NCBI GenBank assembly: GCA_018713055.1
Contig: DVFW01000018.1
Span: forward strand, 1-64,000
Source of the DNA: Scatavimonas merdigallinarum
Lineage (GTDB): Bacteria; Bacillota; Clostridia; Oscillospirales; Acutalibacteraceae
Direction of reading: 5' to 3'
Length of the DNA stretch: 64,000 nt
In this document: positions 43,162 to 51,313 of the stretch, piece by piece
How the letters are laid out: the number at the start of each line of letters is the position of its first letter
Numbering within the stretch: the stretch's first letter is position 1
Program-made: the position numbers and the translations under genes
Notes under the pieces: model-generated
What the model was told of the DNA's origin: nothing
Databases searched by the model: none
The model's input: only the letters and a program-made list of their open reading frames with translations

Positions 43162-44205
43162 TTATACAAGAAGCACGCCTTCTTCCCCCTGTATAATCTC
43201 GCCGATAATATATGCTTTTTCACCCGACTGGGCAAGCAAACGCAGCGCTTTGTCTGCATCCTGCTTTGCAACAGCCACAACCATGCCGACGCCCATATTA
43301 AAGGTATTAAACATGTCGTGCTCCGATATATTGCCGGCTTTTTGAATTACGTCAAAGACAGGCAACACCGGCACGGCGGCCTTTTCCACCCTCGCTGTCA
43401 AGCCCGTTTTCAGCATACGCGGTATATTTTCGTAAAATCCGCCGCCTGTAATATGGGACGCCGCTTTGACAGGAAGCTGCCGCATTAAGGAAAGCAAAGG
43501 TTTCACATAGATTTTTGTCGGCGTCAAGAGCGTTTCTCCCAACGGCTTGTCCAGCTGATCATAACGGGAAAAAATAGTCTCTTCATTAATATGCAGCACT
43601 TTTCTTACCAGAGAAAAGCCGTTGGAATGAACCCCGGAAGAAGAAATGCCAACCAGCACATCCCCCTTCTGCAGGCTGGAGCCATCTATAATATTCTGCC
43701 GGTCAACCATGCCAACGCAAAAGCCGGCAAGGTCGTATTCCTCCTGCGGGTAAAAGCCCGGCATTTCTGCTGTTTCCCCCCCAATCAGCGCGCAGCCGGC
43801 CTGAACACAGCCTTCTGCCACGCCGGATACAATCCGCGCGACTTTTTCCGGAATATTTTTCCCAACCGCCAAATAATCCAAAAAGAACAATGGCTGCGCA
43901 CCGCAGCACACAACGTCATTGACGCACATAGCAACGCAGTCTATTCCGATTGTATCATGCTTATCCAGCAAAAAGGCCAGTTTGAGCTTTGTTCCTACGC
44001 CGTCTGTTCCGGAAACAAGCACGGGCTGCCGCATGCCCTCTGTATTTGGAGCAAACAGACCTCCAAAACCTCCAATTCCGGAAAGCACTCCGTCCGTTAC
44101 TGTTTGCGCAACATGCTTTTTCATCAATTCCACCGCTTTATAACCGGCGGTAACGTCTACACCCGCTTCTTTATAACTATCACTGAAACTTTTCATCCCT
44201 GCCAC
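43162..44205 (-). CDS. purM: Phosphoribosylformylglycinamidine cyclo-ligase (AIR synthetase)
   Basis: Closes the imidazole ring of purines. The 347-residue protein begins SFSDSYKEAGVDVTAGYKAV and carries LVSGTDGVGTKLKLAFLLDKHDTIG, IGGETAEMPGFYPQEEYDLAG, GISSSGVHSNGFSLVRKVL and ASHITGGGFYENIPRML. The GTG at 44205 is five bases after AAAGG; the ATG three codons later is an alternative. Lies 32 bases after purF. Confidence 0.96.
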   Translation of the reverse strand: MAGMKSFSDSYKEAGVDVTAGYKAVELMKKHVAQTVTDGVLSGIGGFGGLFAPNTEGMRQPVLVSGTDGVGTKLKLAFLLDKHDTIGIDCVAMCVNDVVCCGAQPLFFLDYLAVGKNIPEKVARIVSGVAEGCVQAGCALIGGETAEMPGFYPQEEYDLAGFCVGMVDRQNIIDGSSLQKGDVLVGISSSGVHSNGFSLVRKVLHINEETIFSRYDQLDKPLGETLLTPTKIYVKPLLSLMRQLPVKAASHITGGGFYENIPRMLKTGLTARVEKAAVPVLPVFDVIQKAGNISEHDMFNTFNMGVGMVVAVAKQDADKALRLLAQSGEKAYIIGEIIQGEEGVLLV

Positions 44206-44237
44206 TCAATCCTTTCTTTGAACAAGCATATCTGCAT

Positions 44238-45692
44238 TTATTTCTGGACAATTTTCCTTGAAAACTTGTCTTCATAGATGGTTTGCGGAATCTCCGCCGG
44301 GTAATCGCCGGTAAAACATGCGTCGCAAAAGCCTACGGAAGCCTCCTTTGCAATACGGCGCAGCCCGGAAATACTTAAATACCCCAGGGAATCGGCGCCG
44401 ATTTTCCGGCAGATTTCCTGCGCAGACAGTCTTCTTGCAATCAAATCTTCCTCGTTTTTAATATCCGTTCCAAAGTAGCACTGGTTTAAAAAAGGCGGGG
44501 AAGAAATGCGCATATGCACTTCTTTTGCGCCGGCTTCCCTTAAAAGCCTGACAATGTGGGCACAGGTTGTTCCCCTGACGATAGAATCGTCAATAATGAC
44601 AACCCGCTTACCTTCAACCGCCGCCTTGAGGACATTAATTTTAATTTGTATCAGGCGTTCTTTTGCCGCCAACTGGCGTTTGGCAAACGTGCGCCCTATA
44701 TATTTGTTTTTAATCAGAGCAACCCCATAAGGGATGCCAGACTCTTCTGAATAACCAAGTGCGGCGTTAACCCCGCTGTCTGGTACGCCGCAGACAATAT
44801 CTGCTTCCACAGGATGCTCCTGCGCCAGTATTTGCCCTGCGCGTTTGCGTGCCACATGGACAGATACGCCGTCAATTACACTGTCCGGCCTTGCTATATA
44901 GACATATTCAAACATGCACAATGATGATTTTCCGGCGCAGTTTTGCTGATAGCTGTGCAGTCCCTTTTCGTCTATTACGACAACCTCTCCAGGCAAAACG
45001 TCTCTGATAAATTCCGCACCAAGGCTGTCAAAGGCACAGGATTCTGAAGAAAGCAGCCAGCTGTTTTTAATTTTACCAATACAAAGCGGGCGGAACCCGT
45101 TTTTATCGCGCACGCCGATGAGCTTTCTTGGGGAAGATATCACCAGCGAATAAGCACCCTGAAGATGTTGTACGGAGCTTAAAACGGCTTCTTCTATAGA
45201 TCTTGTAACAATCCGCTGGCTTGCCACAACGTAGGCGATCAGTTCTGCGTTGCTGTTAGATTGAAAAATTGCCCCGCCCTGCTCTAACCGGTGATGCAGC
45301 TGCGCCAAATTGGTAATAGCGCCGTTATGTGCAATGGCAAGCGAACCCTTGATATATCGCATGACCAGAGGTTGCGCCGCCGCTCTTATAAAGGTTTCGT
45401 TTGGGGAATAGCATACATGGCCAATTGCAATTTTACCATCGCCCAAAGCTTCAACGGCAGATACGTTGAGCGCTTCAGATACCATCCCCAAGTCTTTTAG
45501 ACATGTAAACTCGCCGTTTTGGTTAATTGCAATACCGGCGCTTTCCTGTCCTCTATGCTGCAATGCAAAAAGCGCGCCGTAAACTTCGTTTGCGATATGG
45601 ATATCGTCGTCGTTTTTATAAATACCGAACACGCCGCATTCCTCCTGCGGCGCGCCGGAAAAAGGTCCGTACTGGTTTACCGGTCTGATCAA
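44238..45692 (-). CDS. purF: Amidophosphoribosyltransferase
   Basis: First committed step of purine synthesis, glutamine plus PRPP to phosphoribosylamine. The 484-residue protein has a propeptide of 18 residues before the N-terminal nucleophile Cys (EECGVFGIYKNDDDIH), which is typical of the Bacillus-type enzyme that also binds a 4Fe-4S cluster. The PRPP site is VVIIDDSIVRGTTCAHIVRL. It starts with TTG at 45692 within the purE stop (four-base overlap, TTGA), with GAGGGAG just upstream. Confidence 0.95.
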   Translation of the reverse strand: MIRPVNQYGPFSGAPQEECGVFGIYKNDDDIHIANEVYGALFALQHRGQESAGIAINQNGEFTCLKDLGMVSEALNVSAVEALGDGKIAIGHVCYSPNETFIRAAAQPLVMRYIKGSLAIAHNGAITNLAQLHHRLEQGGAIFQSNSNAELIAYVVASQRIVTRSIEEAVLSSVQHLQGAYSLVISSPRKLIGVRDKNGFRPLCIGKIKNSWLLSSESCAFDSLGAEFIRDVLPGEVVVIDEKGLHSYQQNCAGKSSLCMFEYVYIARPDSVIDGVSVHVARKRAGQILAQEHPVEADIVCGVPDSGVNAALGYSEESGIPYGVALIKNKYIGRTFAKRQLAAKERLIQIKINVLKAAVEGKRVVIIDDSIVRGTTCAHIVRLLREAGAKEVHMRISSPPFLNQCYFGTDIKNEEDLIARRLSAQEICRKIGADSLGYLSISGLRRIAKEASVGFCDACFTGDYPAEIPQTIYEDKFSRKIVQK

Positions 45693-46195
45693 AGCTCCCT
45701 CACCTTATCCTGTATTGCAATGTCTTTCTTTACTACGCCTTCGTTCATCTCCTGTTTTGCCTGCAAAAGCTTTTGCGCAAGTGCATTGTCATAAATTGCA
45801 AGCATTTGCACCGCAAGCAGCGCGGCATTGTCGGCGCCGTCAATGGCTACCGTTGCCACAGGAATGCCTTTTGGCATCTGTACCGTCGCCAAAAGTGCGT
45901 CAAGCCCGTCCAAGGTTGAGGATTTTACGGGAATCCCGATTACAGGCAGTGTTGTGTGCGCCGCCAGCACACCGGCAAGATGCGCCGCTTTGCCTGCCGC
46001 CGCAATGATTGCGCCAAAGCCGTTTTCTCTGGCCTTGGATGAAAATTCCGCAGCAAGCGCGGGCGTCCTGTGCGCGGACATTACATGCACCTCATACGGA
46101 ACTGAAAATTCCTTGAGCGTCCGAATTGCACCTGCCACTATGGGAAAATCGCTGTCGCTCCCCATAATAATTGCGACCTTTTTTGACTGATCCAT
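45689..46195 (-). CDS. purE: N5-carboxyaminoimidazole ribonucleotide mutase
   Basis: Moves the carboxyl group of N5-CAIR to give CAIR. The 168-residue protein has IIMGSDSDFPIVAGAIRTL and VHVMSAHRTPALAAEF, then AAGKAAHLAGVLAAHTTLPVIG and PVKSSTLDGLDALL. No purK is in the window, so it may be the class II form or purK may lie elsewhere. First gene of the operon; the ribosome site is AAAGGAAG. Its 5' leader holds a structured RNA and a terminator. Confidence 0.95.
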   Translation of the reverse strand: MDQSKKVAIIMGSDSDFPIVAGAIRTLKEFSVPYEVHVMSAHRTPALAAEFSSKARENGFGAIIAAAGKAAHLAGVLAAHTTLPVIGIPVKSSTLDGLDALLATVQMPKGIPVATVAIDGADNAALLAVQMLAIYDNALAQKLLQAKQEMNEGVVKKDIAIQDKVREL

Positions 46196-46239
46196 ATCTT
46201 ATCTTCCTTTCTTTTTTAACGCTCGGCTTACAAAAGCAC

Positions 46240-46272
46240 AAGAAAAGAGGCTGCGGTTACATGCCACAGCCT
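46240..46272 (-). terminator. Intrinsic terminator between the purE leader and purE
   Basis: Nine-bp stem AGGCTGTGG/CCGCAGCCT (one G-U pair), seven-base loop, followed on the minus strand by CTTTTCTT. It lies 45 bases before purE, so it either ends a small RNA or attenuates the operon. Confidence 0.8.
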
Positions 46273-46386
46273 TCTAAATGACAAATTGCAGGTTTACGCA
46301 AATATCCCATTGCGGCGCAGAAAACATCCGCCTCGTTGCTTTGTGCGCAATGGTACATCGCCGTTTCCCTCCATTTTCAAAATCAT
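46240..46386 (-). ncRNA. Structured leader RNA upstream of purE (6S-like or purine attenuator candidate)
   Basis: From the predicted start near 46386 the minus-strand transcript can form a long interrupted hairpin: AAATG (about 46378) pairs with CAUUU near 46280, AGG with CCU, then an open region of about 12 bases on each side, then CCAUUGCG/CGCAAUGG and GCGCA/UGCGC at the tip. A separate nine-bp terminator follows. The pattern of outer stem, large central bubble and inner stem recalls 6S RNA, and 6S genes lie next to purine or folate genes in several bacterial groups. I do not see the consensus of the purine, PRPP or ZTP riboswitches. Family not assigned. Confidence 0.45.
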
Positions 46387-46392
46387 ACATAT

Positions 46393-46421
46393 ATTTTATT
46401 GCATTTTTACAATAAATTCAA
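46393..46421 (-). promoter_or_regulatory. Promoter of the purE leader/purine operon
   Basis: Minus-strand TTGAAT (46421-46416), 17-base spacer, TAAAAT (46398-46393). No further sigma-A promoter is apparent between here and purE. No clear PurR box was recognised. Confidence 0.7.
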
Positions 46422-46504
46422 TAGTCAATGCCCCTATATGCCTTATTTTGTATTATTATAGAAGGAACTCTGCTTTTTGCTCCATATTTTGTTTATTCTG
46501 CTCA

Positions 46505-47422
46505 TTACTGCTTTATATGCGCTTTCTCGTCAGTCACAAGCTCCTTCAAAGAAGTGGCAAGCCCCGCCAGCGACTGGATTTCTGAGGGAATAATAATCTT
46601 TGTGGCTTTGCCGTCCGCCGCTCTGCCAAAGGCCTCAATTCCCTTGAGCGCAAGCACTTTGTCGGTAGGTGAAGCCTCATTAAGCATCCTTAAAGCGTCT
46701 GCATAGGCTTTCTGCACAGAAAGAATGGCTTCGGCTTCGCCCTGCGCCTCTCTGATTTTCGACTCCCGGACTGCATCTGCACGCAATATGGCGGATTCTT
46801 TATGACCTTCCGCCACAAGAATTTCACTGCGCTTTTCGCCTTCCGCATCAAGAATCCTGGCACGGCGCTCACGTTCGGCTTTCATTTGCTTTTCCATCGC
46901 TTCCTGAATTTCTCGGGGCGGCAAAATATTTTTAAGTTCCACACGTTTCACTTTAATGCCCCATGCGTCCGTTGCTTCATCCAGGATAATCCGGATTCGT
47001 TCATTAATATCGTCACGGGAAGTAAGCGTATGGTCCAGTTCCAAATCGCCAATAATATTACGAAGCGTTGTCGCCGTTAAATTTTCAATTGCAAAAATGG
47101 GCTTTTCCACCCCGTAGGTATAAAGCTTTGGATCTGTGATTTGATAATAGACGACCGTGTCGATCTGCATGGTAACATTATCCTTTGTAATAACAGGCTG
47201 CGGAGGAAAATCCACGACCTGTTCTTTTAAAGAGACCTTTTTGGCAATTTTATCAATAAAAGGTATTTTTATATGCAGCCCCTGCCCCCATGTACCTTTA
47301 TAGCCGCCCAAGCGTTCTATTACATAAGCGCTGGCCTGTGAAACAACCTTAATATTTGCAATGACAATCCAAAGTACCAAAACAACGATTGCAATCAATA
47401 TGGCAATTGCAACTGGATCCAT
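46505..47422 (-). CDS. SPFH/Band 7 membrane protein (stomatin/QmcA-like)
   Basis: Membrane-anchored scaffold protein of 305 residues. One N-terminal membrane segment (AIAILIAIVVLVLWIVIANI) is followed by the SPFH domain (QASAYVIERLGGYKGTWGQG through VYYQITDPKLYTYGVE) and a charged coiled coil (EKQMKAERERRARILDAEGE..). Such proteins oligomerise and organise membrane domains or proteases. AAAGGATGG precedes the ATG. The NfeD gene lies 32 bases upstream in the same direction, the usual pairing. Confidence 0.92.
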   Translation of the reverse strand: MDPVAIAILIAIVVLVLWIVIANIKVVSQASAYVIERLGGYKGTWGQGLHIKIPFIDKIAKKVSLKEQVVDFPPQPVITKDNVTMQIDTVVYYQITDPKLYTYGVEKPIFAIENLTATTLRNIIGDLELDHTLTSRDDINERIRIILDEATDAWGIKVKRVELKNILPPREIQEAMEKQMKAERERRARILDAEGEKRSEILVAEGHKESAILRADAVRESKIREAQGEAEAILSVQKAYADALRMLNEASPTDKVLALKGIEAFGRAADGKATKIIIPSEIQSLAGLATSLKELVTDEKAHIKQ

Positions 47423-47454
47423 ATTTATTCCATCCTTTCCATGTTTTCAAATTT

Positions 47455-47907
47455 TTATTTCGTAACTGCAACCTTTTGGGGAAGCACCATCAGTTTGATC
47501 CCTTCAATTGCCTTTACGACAACAAATTCGCCAACCGGTATCACGGATCCGTCCAATGTTCTCGCCGGCCAGACGACGTCGTCTATTTTGACTTCCCCCG
47601 TAGAAAGACTGTTATTAATTTCTGTAATAACCCTAACGGTTTTTCCAATATTCATATCGGCGTTGGTGGCCACACGGGGCCCCCGCTTCAGTTTTTTTAC
47701 AATCGGCCTTGTTACAAGAAGCGCCACAAGCGAAATGCCGGCGAATACGCCCACCTGTATTAAAATTTGATCTGTAAAAATACAGGATACCGCAGCTGCG
47801 ATTCCGCCGAAAACAAACCAGACAGACACAAGCTGTGCCGTACACATTTCCAATACGCCCATAACAAGTGCAATTCCCAGCCAAATAAAAGGCATCCATT
47901 GTTCCAT
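47455..47907 (-). CDS. NfeD-like membrane protein
   Basis: 150 residues: three to four membrane segments (PFIWLGIALVMGVLEMC; SVWFVFGGIAAAVSCIF; QVGVFAGISLVALLVT) and a C-terminal OB-fold beta domain (IGKTVRVITEINNSLSTGEV; WPARTLDGSVIPVGEFVVV). This is the short NfeD class without a protease domain, which partners stomatin-like proteins. The ATG at 47907 follows GGAAGG by seven bases. Confidence 0.9.
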   Translation of the reverse strand: MEQWMPFIWLGIALVMGVLEMCTAQLVSVWFVFGGIAAAVSCIFTDQILIQVGVFAGISLVALLVTRPIVKKLKRGPRVATNADMNIGKTVRVITEINNSLSTGEVKIDDVVWPARTLDGSVIPVGEFVVVKAIEGIKLMVLPQKVAVTK

Positions 47908-47941
47908 AATATAACCTTCCCCCTTCCCGCTTTCTGCATAC

Positions 47942-47971
47942 ACAGTAGCATATTATAAAGATACTTGTCAA
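47942..47971 (-). promoter_or_regulatory. Possible promoter of the NfeD-SPFH operon
   Basis: Minus-strand TTGACA (47971-47966), 18-base spacer, TACTGT (47947-47942) preceded by TGC (extended -10). Perfect -35, weak -10. Confidence 0.45.
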
Positions 47972-48059
47972 TGGTTTTTCAATTATATCTTCCATATGGC
48001 CATGACAAATTTCGGTAAATTTCGTAAAGCTTAATAGAAAGACATAAAAAATGTTACTC

Positions 48060-48088
48060 TATACACAGACAAAAAAACATGGTATACT
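48060..48088 (+). promoter_or_regulatory. Possible promoter of the DUF4364 gene
   Basis: TATACA (48060-48065), 17-base spacer, TATACT (48083-48088) with TGG before the -10. Moderate match. Start near 48095, 31 bases before the ATG. Confidence 0.5.
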
Positions 48089-48125
48089 TTTTTTATAAAA
48101 AATACTGAAAGGGTGGGACGCATCC

Positions 48126-48725
48126 ATGGATTTTAACGCTTTTTCCGCCGGAATAGAACCAGGCGGCCTGCGCAACAAAGATGAAATCAGACTGTTAATA
48201 TGTTATGTACTCGAGAGCGTAGATAAACCTATGAGCTTCAACAGTATGATAGGAATTTTGCAGGAAACCGGGCTTGCCAATTATTTTGAAGGCGTTGAAG
48301 CCTGGGGAAGCCTGGAAAAAAATAAAAACATAGCGTCTACGCCCGAAGATCCGTCCCTTTTTACCGTTACGGCAAGCGGACGGATGATCGCAACTCAGTT
48401 GGAGAACGAGCTTCCTTCCTCTGCGCGGGACAAGGCGGTTGGTGCAGCGCTTATGCTTTTTCACAGGCAACGGGCGGAAAAGGAAAATGCTGTGCATATT
48501 AAAAAACTGGGAAACGGTTATAATGTCAGCTGCCATATATCGGGCGGGGACATGGATTTGTTCCATTTTGACCTGTATGTACCAGACAGCGCACAAGCCC
48601 GGGTTGTAAAACGAAATTTTCATAAAAACCCGGACCGGATTTATAATATCATGATTGCCGTGCTGACTAAAAACACAGATCTTGCCAAAAACGCTCTGGA
48701 AGAGCTGACAGACAGGAAAAGCTAA
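48126..48725 (+). CDS. DUF4364 family protein
   Basis: Soluble protein of 199 residues found widely in Clostridia; function unknown. The first 90 residues (NKDEIRLLICYVLESVDKPM, TVTASGRMIATQLENELPSS) look like a winged-helix DNA-binding domain, as in PadR or replication-initiator-like proteins, and the rest is a mixed alpha/beta domain. Its stop overlaps the end of the convergent bofA gene by four bases. A regulatory role is an inference from the fold only. Confidence 0.87.
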   Translation: MDFNAFSAGIEPGGLRNKDEIRLLICYVLESVDKPMSFNSMIGILQETGLANYFEGVEAWGSLEKNKNIASTPEDPSLFTVTASGRMIATQLENELPSSARDKAVGAALMLFHRQRAEKENAVHIKKLGNGYNVSCHISGGDMDLFHFDLYVPDSAQARVVKRNFHKNPDRIYNIMIAVLTKNTDLAKNALEELTDRKS

Positions 48726-48982
48726 AAAAACATATTCAACACGAGCATAAGCGTAACACCCGGTATTCCACCAATAGAAGCAACGCAGAGGCTCAGTGTG
48801 CTTACCGGCAGAGATACGCCTGTAAAAAATGCTGACAAATTCACGGCGAGCATGGCACAAAGCCCCAGCGCCATTGTTCCTACCGCTTTTCTCAGAGGTT
48901 TTTTGCTGCCGGAAAACACCTGTACCAGCAAAAAAATAAAAAATGTACCGCCCAAAACGGCCCATACGACCCATTGTGGCAT
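48722..48982 (-). CDS. bofA: Sigma-K processing inhibitor BofA
   Basis: 86-residue membrane protein that restrains the SpoIVFB protease, delaying activation of sigma-K during sporulation. Two to three hydrophobic segments: VVWAVLGGTFFIFLLVQVF, and the C-terminal VASIGGIPGVTLMLVLNMFF. The GGIPG motif close to the C-terminus is characteristic. AGGGGG lies six bases before the ATG, and a sigma-E-type -10 box is found 36 bases upstream. Confidence 0.88.
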   Translation of the reverse strand: MPQWVVWAVLGGTFFIFLLVQVFSGSKKPLRKAVGTMALGLCAMLAVNLSAFFTGVSLPVSTLSLCVASIGGIPGVTLMLVLNMFF

Positions 48983-49017
48983 AAAAAAGCCCCCTATATT
49001 TCGTTGTTTGTCCTTAT

Positions 49018-49025
49018 ATTGTATG
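49018..49025 (-). promoter_or_regulatory. Sigma-E-type -10 box of bofA
   Basis: Minus-strand CATACAAT is an exact match to the sigma-E -10 consensus (CATACANT) and also fits sigma-K (CATANNNTA). The start would be near 49011, about 29 bases before bofA. I could not see a clear -35 at the expected distance, so this is partial support. Bacillus bofA is a sigma-E gene. Confidence 0.45.
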
Positions 49026-49066
49026 CGGGCGCTTTTCAGTTAAGAAGCAAATTCCAACAAATAAAC

Positions 49067-49090
49067 AATCCCCCGCTTCAGCGGGGGATT
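49067..49090. repeat. Perfect GC-rich inverted repeat (IS605-end-like hairpin)
   Basis: A ten-bp stem AATCCCCCGC/GCGGGGGATT with a TTCA loop, in the 327-base gap between bofA and tsf. Short hairpins of this sort mark the ends of IS200/IS605-type elements, but no transposase is seen and there is no good T-tract for a terminator. The rest of the gap (49,091-49,265) shows no gene. Confidence 0.5.
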
Positions 49091-49265
49091 CCCGTTTCCG
49101 GCATAACTCAGATACAGCAGATATTATATAGCCTGGGCATACTTTCCCTTTTATTTTTCAACGTAACCGGGCAGGCCGCGCTTCTGCCGGAACACATTAA
49201 AAATTTTTATCCTCTGCACTGTTTAAGCTCTTTCAACTACGAAATGCGTGGTTTATCATGTACAA

Positions 49266-49298
49266 AATACAAAAAGCGGCGGTTTATAAAACCGCCGC
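49266..49298 (-). terminator. Terminator of the rpsB-tsf operon
   Basis: Ten-bp stem GCGGCGGTTT/AAACCGCCGC with a three-base loop, followed on the minus strand by TTTTTGTATTTTG. Twelve bases after the tsf stop. Confidence 0.92.
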
Positions 49299-49309
49299 AA
49301 CTTTTATAC

Positions 49310-50218
49310 TTATTTCACCATGCCTGCAACTTCTTCTGCAAAATTATCCTGGCGTTTTTCAAGGCCTTCGCCCTTTTCATAGCGTACAAACGCCTCAATT
49401 GTAATAGAACCGCCCAGCTCTTTTGCGGTATTTTCCGTATATTTTGCAACACTAAGATCCGGTTCTTTTACAAACGCCTGGTCTACAAGGCAATTTTCTT
49501 TATAAAATTTCCCTATTTTACCCATAACAATTTTGTCTGCAATTTGCGCGGGTTTTCCTTCGTTAATTACCTGTTCGGTCAGGATCTTCTTTTCATGTTC
49601 AATTACATCTGCCGGAACGCTTTCTTTATTCAGGTAAGAGGGATTTGCCGCTGCAACCTGCATGGCAATATCCTTTGCATAAGCTTTAAATGCGTCGTTG
49701 CCGGCAAGATCTGTGTTAAAGCGCACCATAACGCCAATTCTGCCGGCCGCATGGATATACGTTGTAACGACTCCTTCATAGCGTTCAAAACGGCGTATTT
49801 TAATATTTTCACCAATGGTAAGCACTTTTTCCTGTAAAAGTTCCGCAACCGTCATATCGCTGCCGGAAGCCTTGCAAGCCGCAAGCGCTTCCACGTCGGC
49901 AGGGTTTTGTTCCATAACCGTCATGGCACAGGTTTTTACAAACGCCTGGAAATCCGCGTTTTTGGCAACAAAGTCTGTTTCTGCATTCACTTCAATCACC
50001 ACGCCAACGGTACCTTCGTCGTTGGTGCAGGCAAACGCAACACCCTCTGCTGCAATTCTGCCGCTTTTCTTTTCCTGCTTTGCAAGCCCCTGTTCCCTTA
50101 AAAAGTCGATTGCTGCATCCATATCGCCATTAGACTGCGTAAGCGCCTTTTTGCAATCCATCATACCGCAGCCTGTTTTTTCTCTTAAAGCCTTAACGTC
50201 CTGTGCTGTAAAAGCCAT
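49310..50218 (-). CDS. tsf: Translation elongation factor Ts
   Basis: Nucleotide exchange factor for EF-Tu. The 302-residue protein has the N-terminal UBA-like domain with VKALREKTGCGMMDCKKALT, the core signature AAEGVAFACTNDEGTVGVVI and VNAETDFVAKNADFQAFV, and YIHAAGRIGVMVRFN in the second core part. Downstream partner of rpsB, 81 bases after it. Confidence 0.97.
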   Translation of the reverse strand: MAFTAQDVKALREKTGCGMMDCKKALTQSNGDMDAAIDFLREQGLAKQEKKSGRIAAEGVAFACTNDEGTVGVVIEVNAETDFVAKNADFQAFVKTCAMTVMEQNPADVEALAACKASGSDMTVAELLQEKVLTIGENIKIRRFERYEGVVTTYIHAAGRIGVMVRFNTDLAGNDAFKAYAKDIAMQVAAANPSYLNKESVPADVIEHEKKILTEQVINEGKPAQIADKIVMGKIGKFYKENCLVDQAFVKEPDLSVAKYTENTAKELGGSITIEAFVRYEKGEGLEKRQDNFAEEVAGMVK

Positions 50219-50299
50219 TTTCTATCATCCTCCTGTATTTATTCCGTAACATAAACATAGATCGGGCAGGCACAAGACCTGCCCGCAAAAAATCTTATT

Positions 50300-51064
50300 T
50301 TATTCAGCAGACTCCTGCTGCGGTTCTTCCTCCGCCTGATCGTCTGCAACTTCTTGCGCCTCTTTTGCCGCGGCGCCCATCTGGCCCTCATGGCCTTCAA
50401 TAATCGCATTTGCCATTGTCCCTGCAATCAGTTTAACAGCGCGAATAGCATCGTCGTTTCCGGGAATCACATAGTCAATCTCGTCCGGGTCACAGTTGGT
50501 ATCGACAATTGCGACAATCGGAATGCCAAGCTTTTTGGCTTCAGCTACCGCAATTCTTTCCTTGCGCGGGTCGACAATAAAGAGCGCGCCCGGTGCCTGC
50601 TTCATTTCTTTGATCCCGCCCAGAAACTTTTCAAGCTTTTCAATTTCCAGTTTCAGTTTTATGACCTCTTTTTTGGGAAGCAGATCAAACGTTCCGTCTT
50701 CTTCCATAGCCCGAAGCTGCTTTAAGCGGTCAATCCTTCTTTTAATCGTTGTAAAGTTTGTGAGCATACCGCCAAGCCAGCGTGCGTTGACATAATACGC
50801 GCCTGCGCGCTCGGCTTCTTCTTTTACGGAATCCTGCGCCTGTTTTTTCGTCCCAACAAACAGAACGCTTTTACCTTCTACGGAAAGGTCACGAACAAAA
50901 GCGTATGCTTCTTCAAGTTTTTTAACGGTCTTCTGCAAATCAATAATATAAATACCGTTGCGCTCTGTGAAGATATACTCTGCCATTTTAGGGTTCCATC
51001 TTCTTGTCTGGTGGCCAAAATGTACGCCAGCCTCCAGAAGCTGTTTCATAGATACTACTGCCAT
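50300..51064 (-). CDS. rpsB: 30S ribosomal protein S2
   Basis: Structural protein of the small subunit, 254 residues. MKQLLEAGVHFGHQTRRWNP, GIYIIDLQKTVKKLEEAY, FVGTKKQAQDSVKEEAERAG and NARWLGGMLTNFTTIKRRI are the family marks. The C-terminal tail after residue 225 is Glu/Gln/Ala-rich and variable. AAGGAGG precedes the ATG. A leader of about 100 nt suggests autoregulation by S2. Confidence 0.97.
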   Translation of the reverse strand: MAVVSMKQLLEAGVHFGHQTRRWNPKMAEYIFTERNGIYIIDLQKTVKKLEEAYAFVRDLSVEGKSVLFVGTKKQAQDSVKEEAERAGAYYVNARWLGGMLTNFTTIKRRIDRLKQLRAMEEDGTFDLLPKKEVIKLKLEIEKLEKFLGGIKEMKQAPGALFIVDPRKERIAVAEAKKLGIPIVAIVDTNCDPDEIDYVIPGNDDAIRAVKLIAGTMANAIIEGHEGQMGAAAKEAQEVADDQAEEEPQQESAE

Positions 51065-51167
51065 TTTTTAATTTCCTCCTTAGGTTATGTCCTCCGCCGC
51101 GTCCATACCGGAACAACCGCCTTTTGAATGCGGCACCCTTCCGGCGCAACCCCGGCGTGCGTAATGC
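51065..51167 (-). promoter_or_regulatory. 5' leader of rpsB, probable S2 autoregulatory element
   Basis: About 103 nt between the predicted start and rpsB, rich in GC pairs: GCCGGGGTTGCGCCGG and a following AAGGGTGCCGCATTC, later GCGGTTGTTCCGGTATG. Long structured leaders that bind the encoded protein are known for rpsB in several groups. Pairings such as GCCG/CGGC and CCGG/CCGG can form, but the exact fold is not fixed here. Confidence 0.55.
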
Positions 51168-51173
51168 CTAGAT

Positions 51174-51202
51174 ATTATAACACAACACATTTGAAAAAGC
51201 AA
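51174..51202 (-). promoter_or_regulatory. Promoter of the rpsB-tsf operon
   Basis: Minus-strand TTGCTT (51202-51197), 17-base spacer, TATAAT (51179-51174) with TGT directly before the -10. Confidence 0.82.
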
Positions 51203-51313
51203 CCGTTTTTTTCCATACTCTTTCTGCAGCGCAATCTGCGCAGATTGTACGTATATTCGGGTACAAAAAAGTGTTTAAAGATACAGATGCGGCATAATAA
51301 AAGCAGGGCTTTG

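Noticed and set aside
46240..46386. Purine, PRPP or ZTP riboswitch before purE
   Set aside because: Position fits purine control, but the known conserved cores were not found.
48974..49837. 287-codon plus-strand frame across the bofA-tsf gap
   Set aside because: More than half is antisense to tsf and the rest has no coding character; it also crosses two hairpins.
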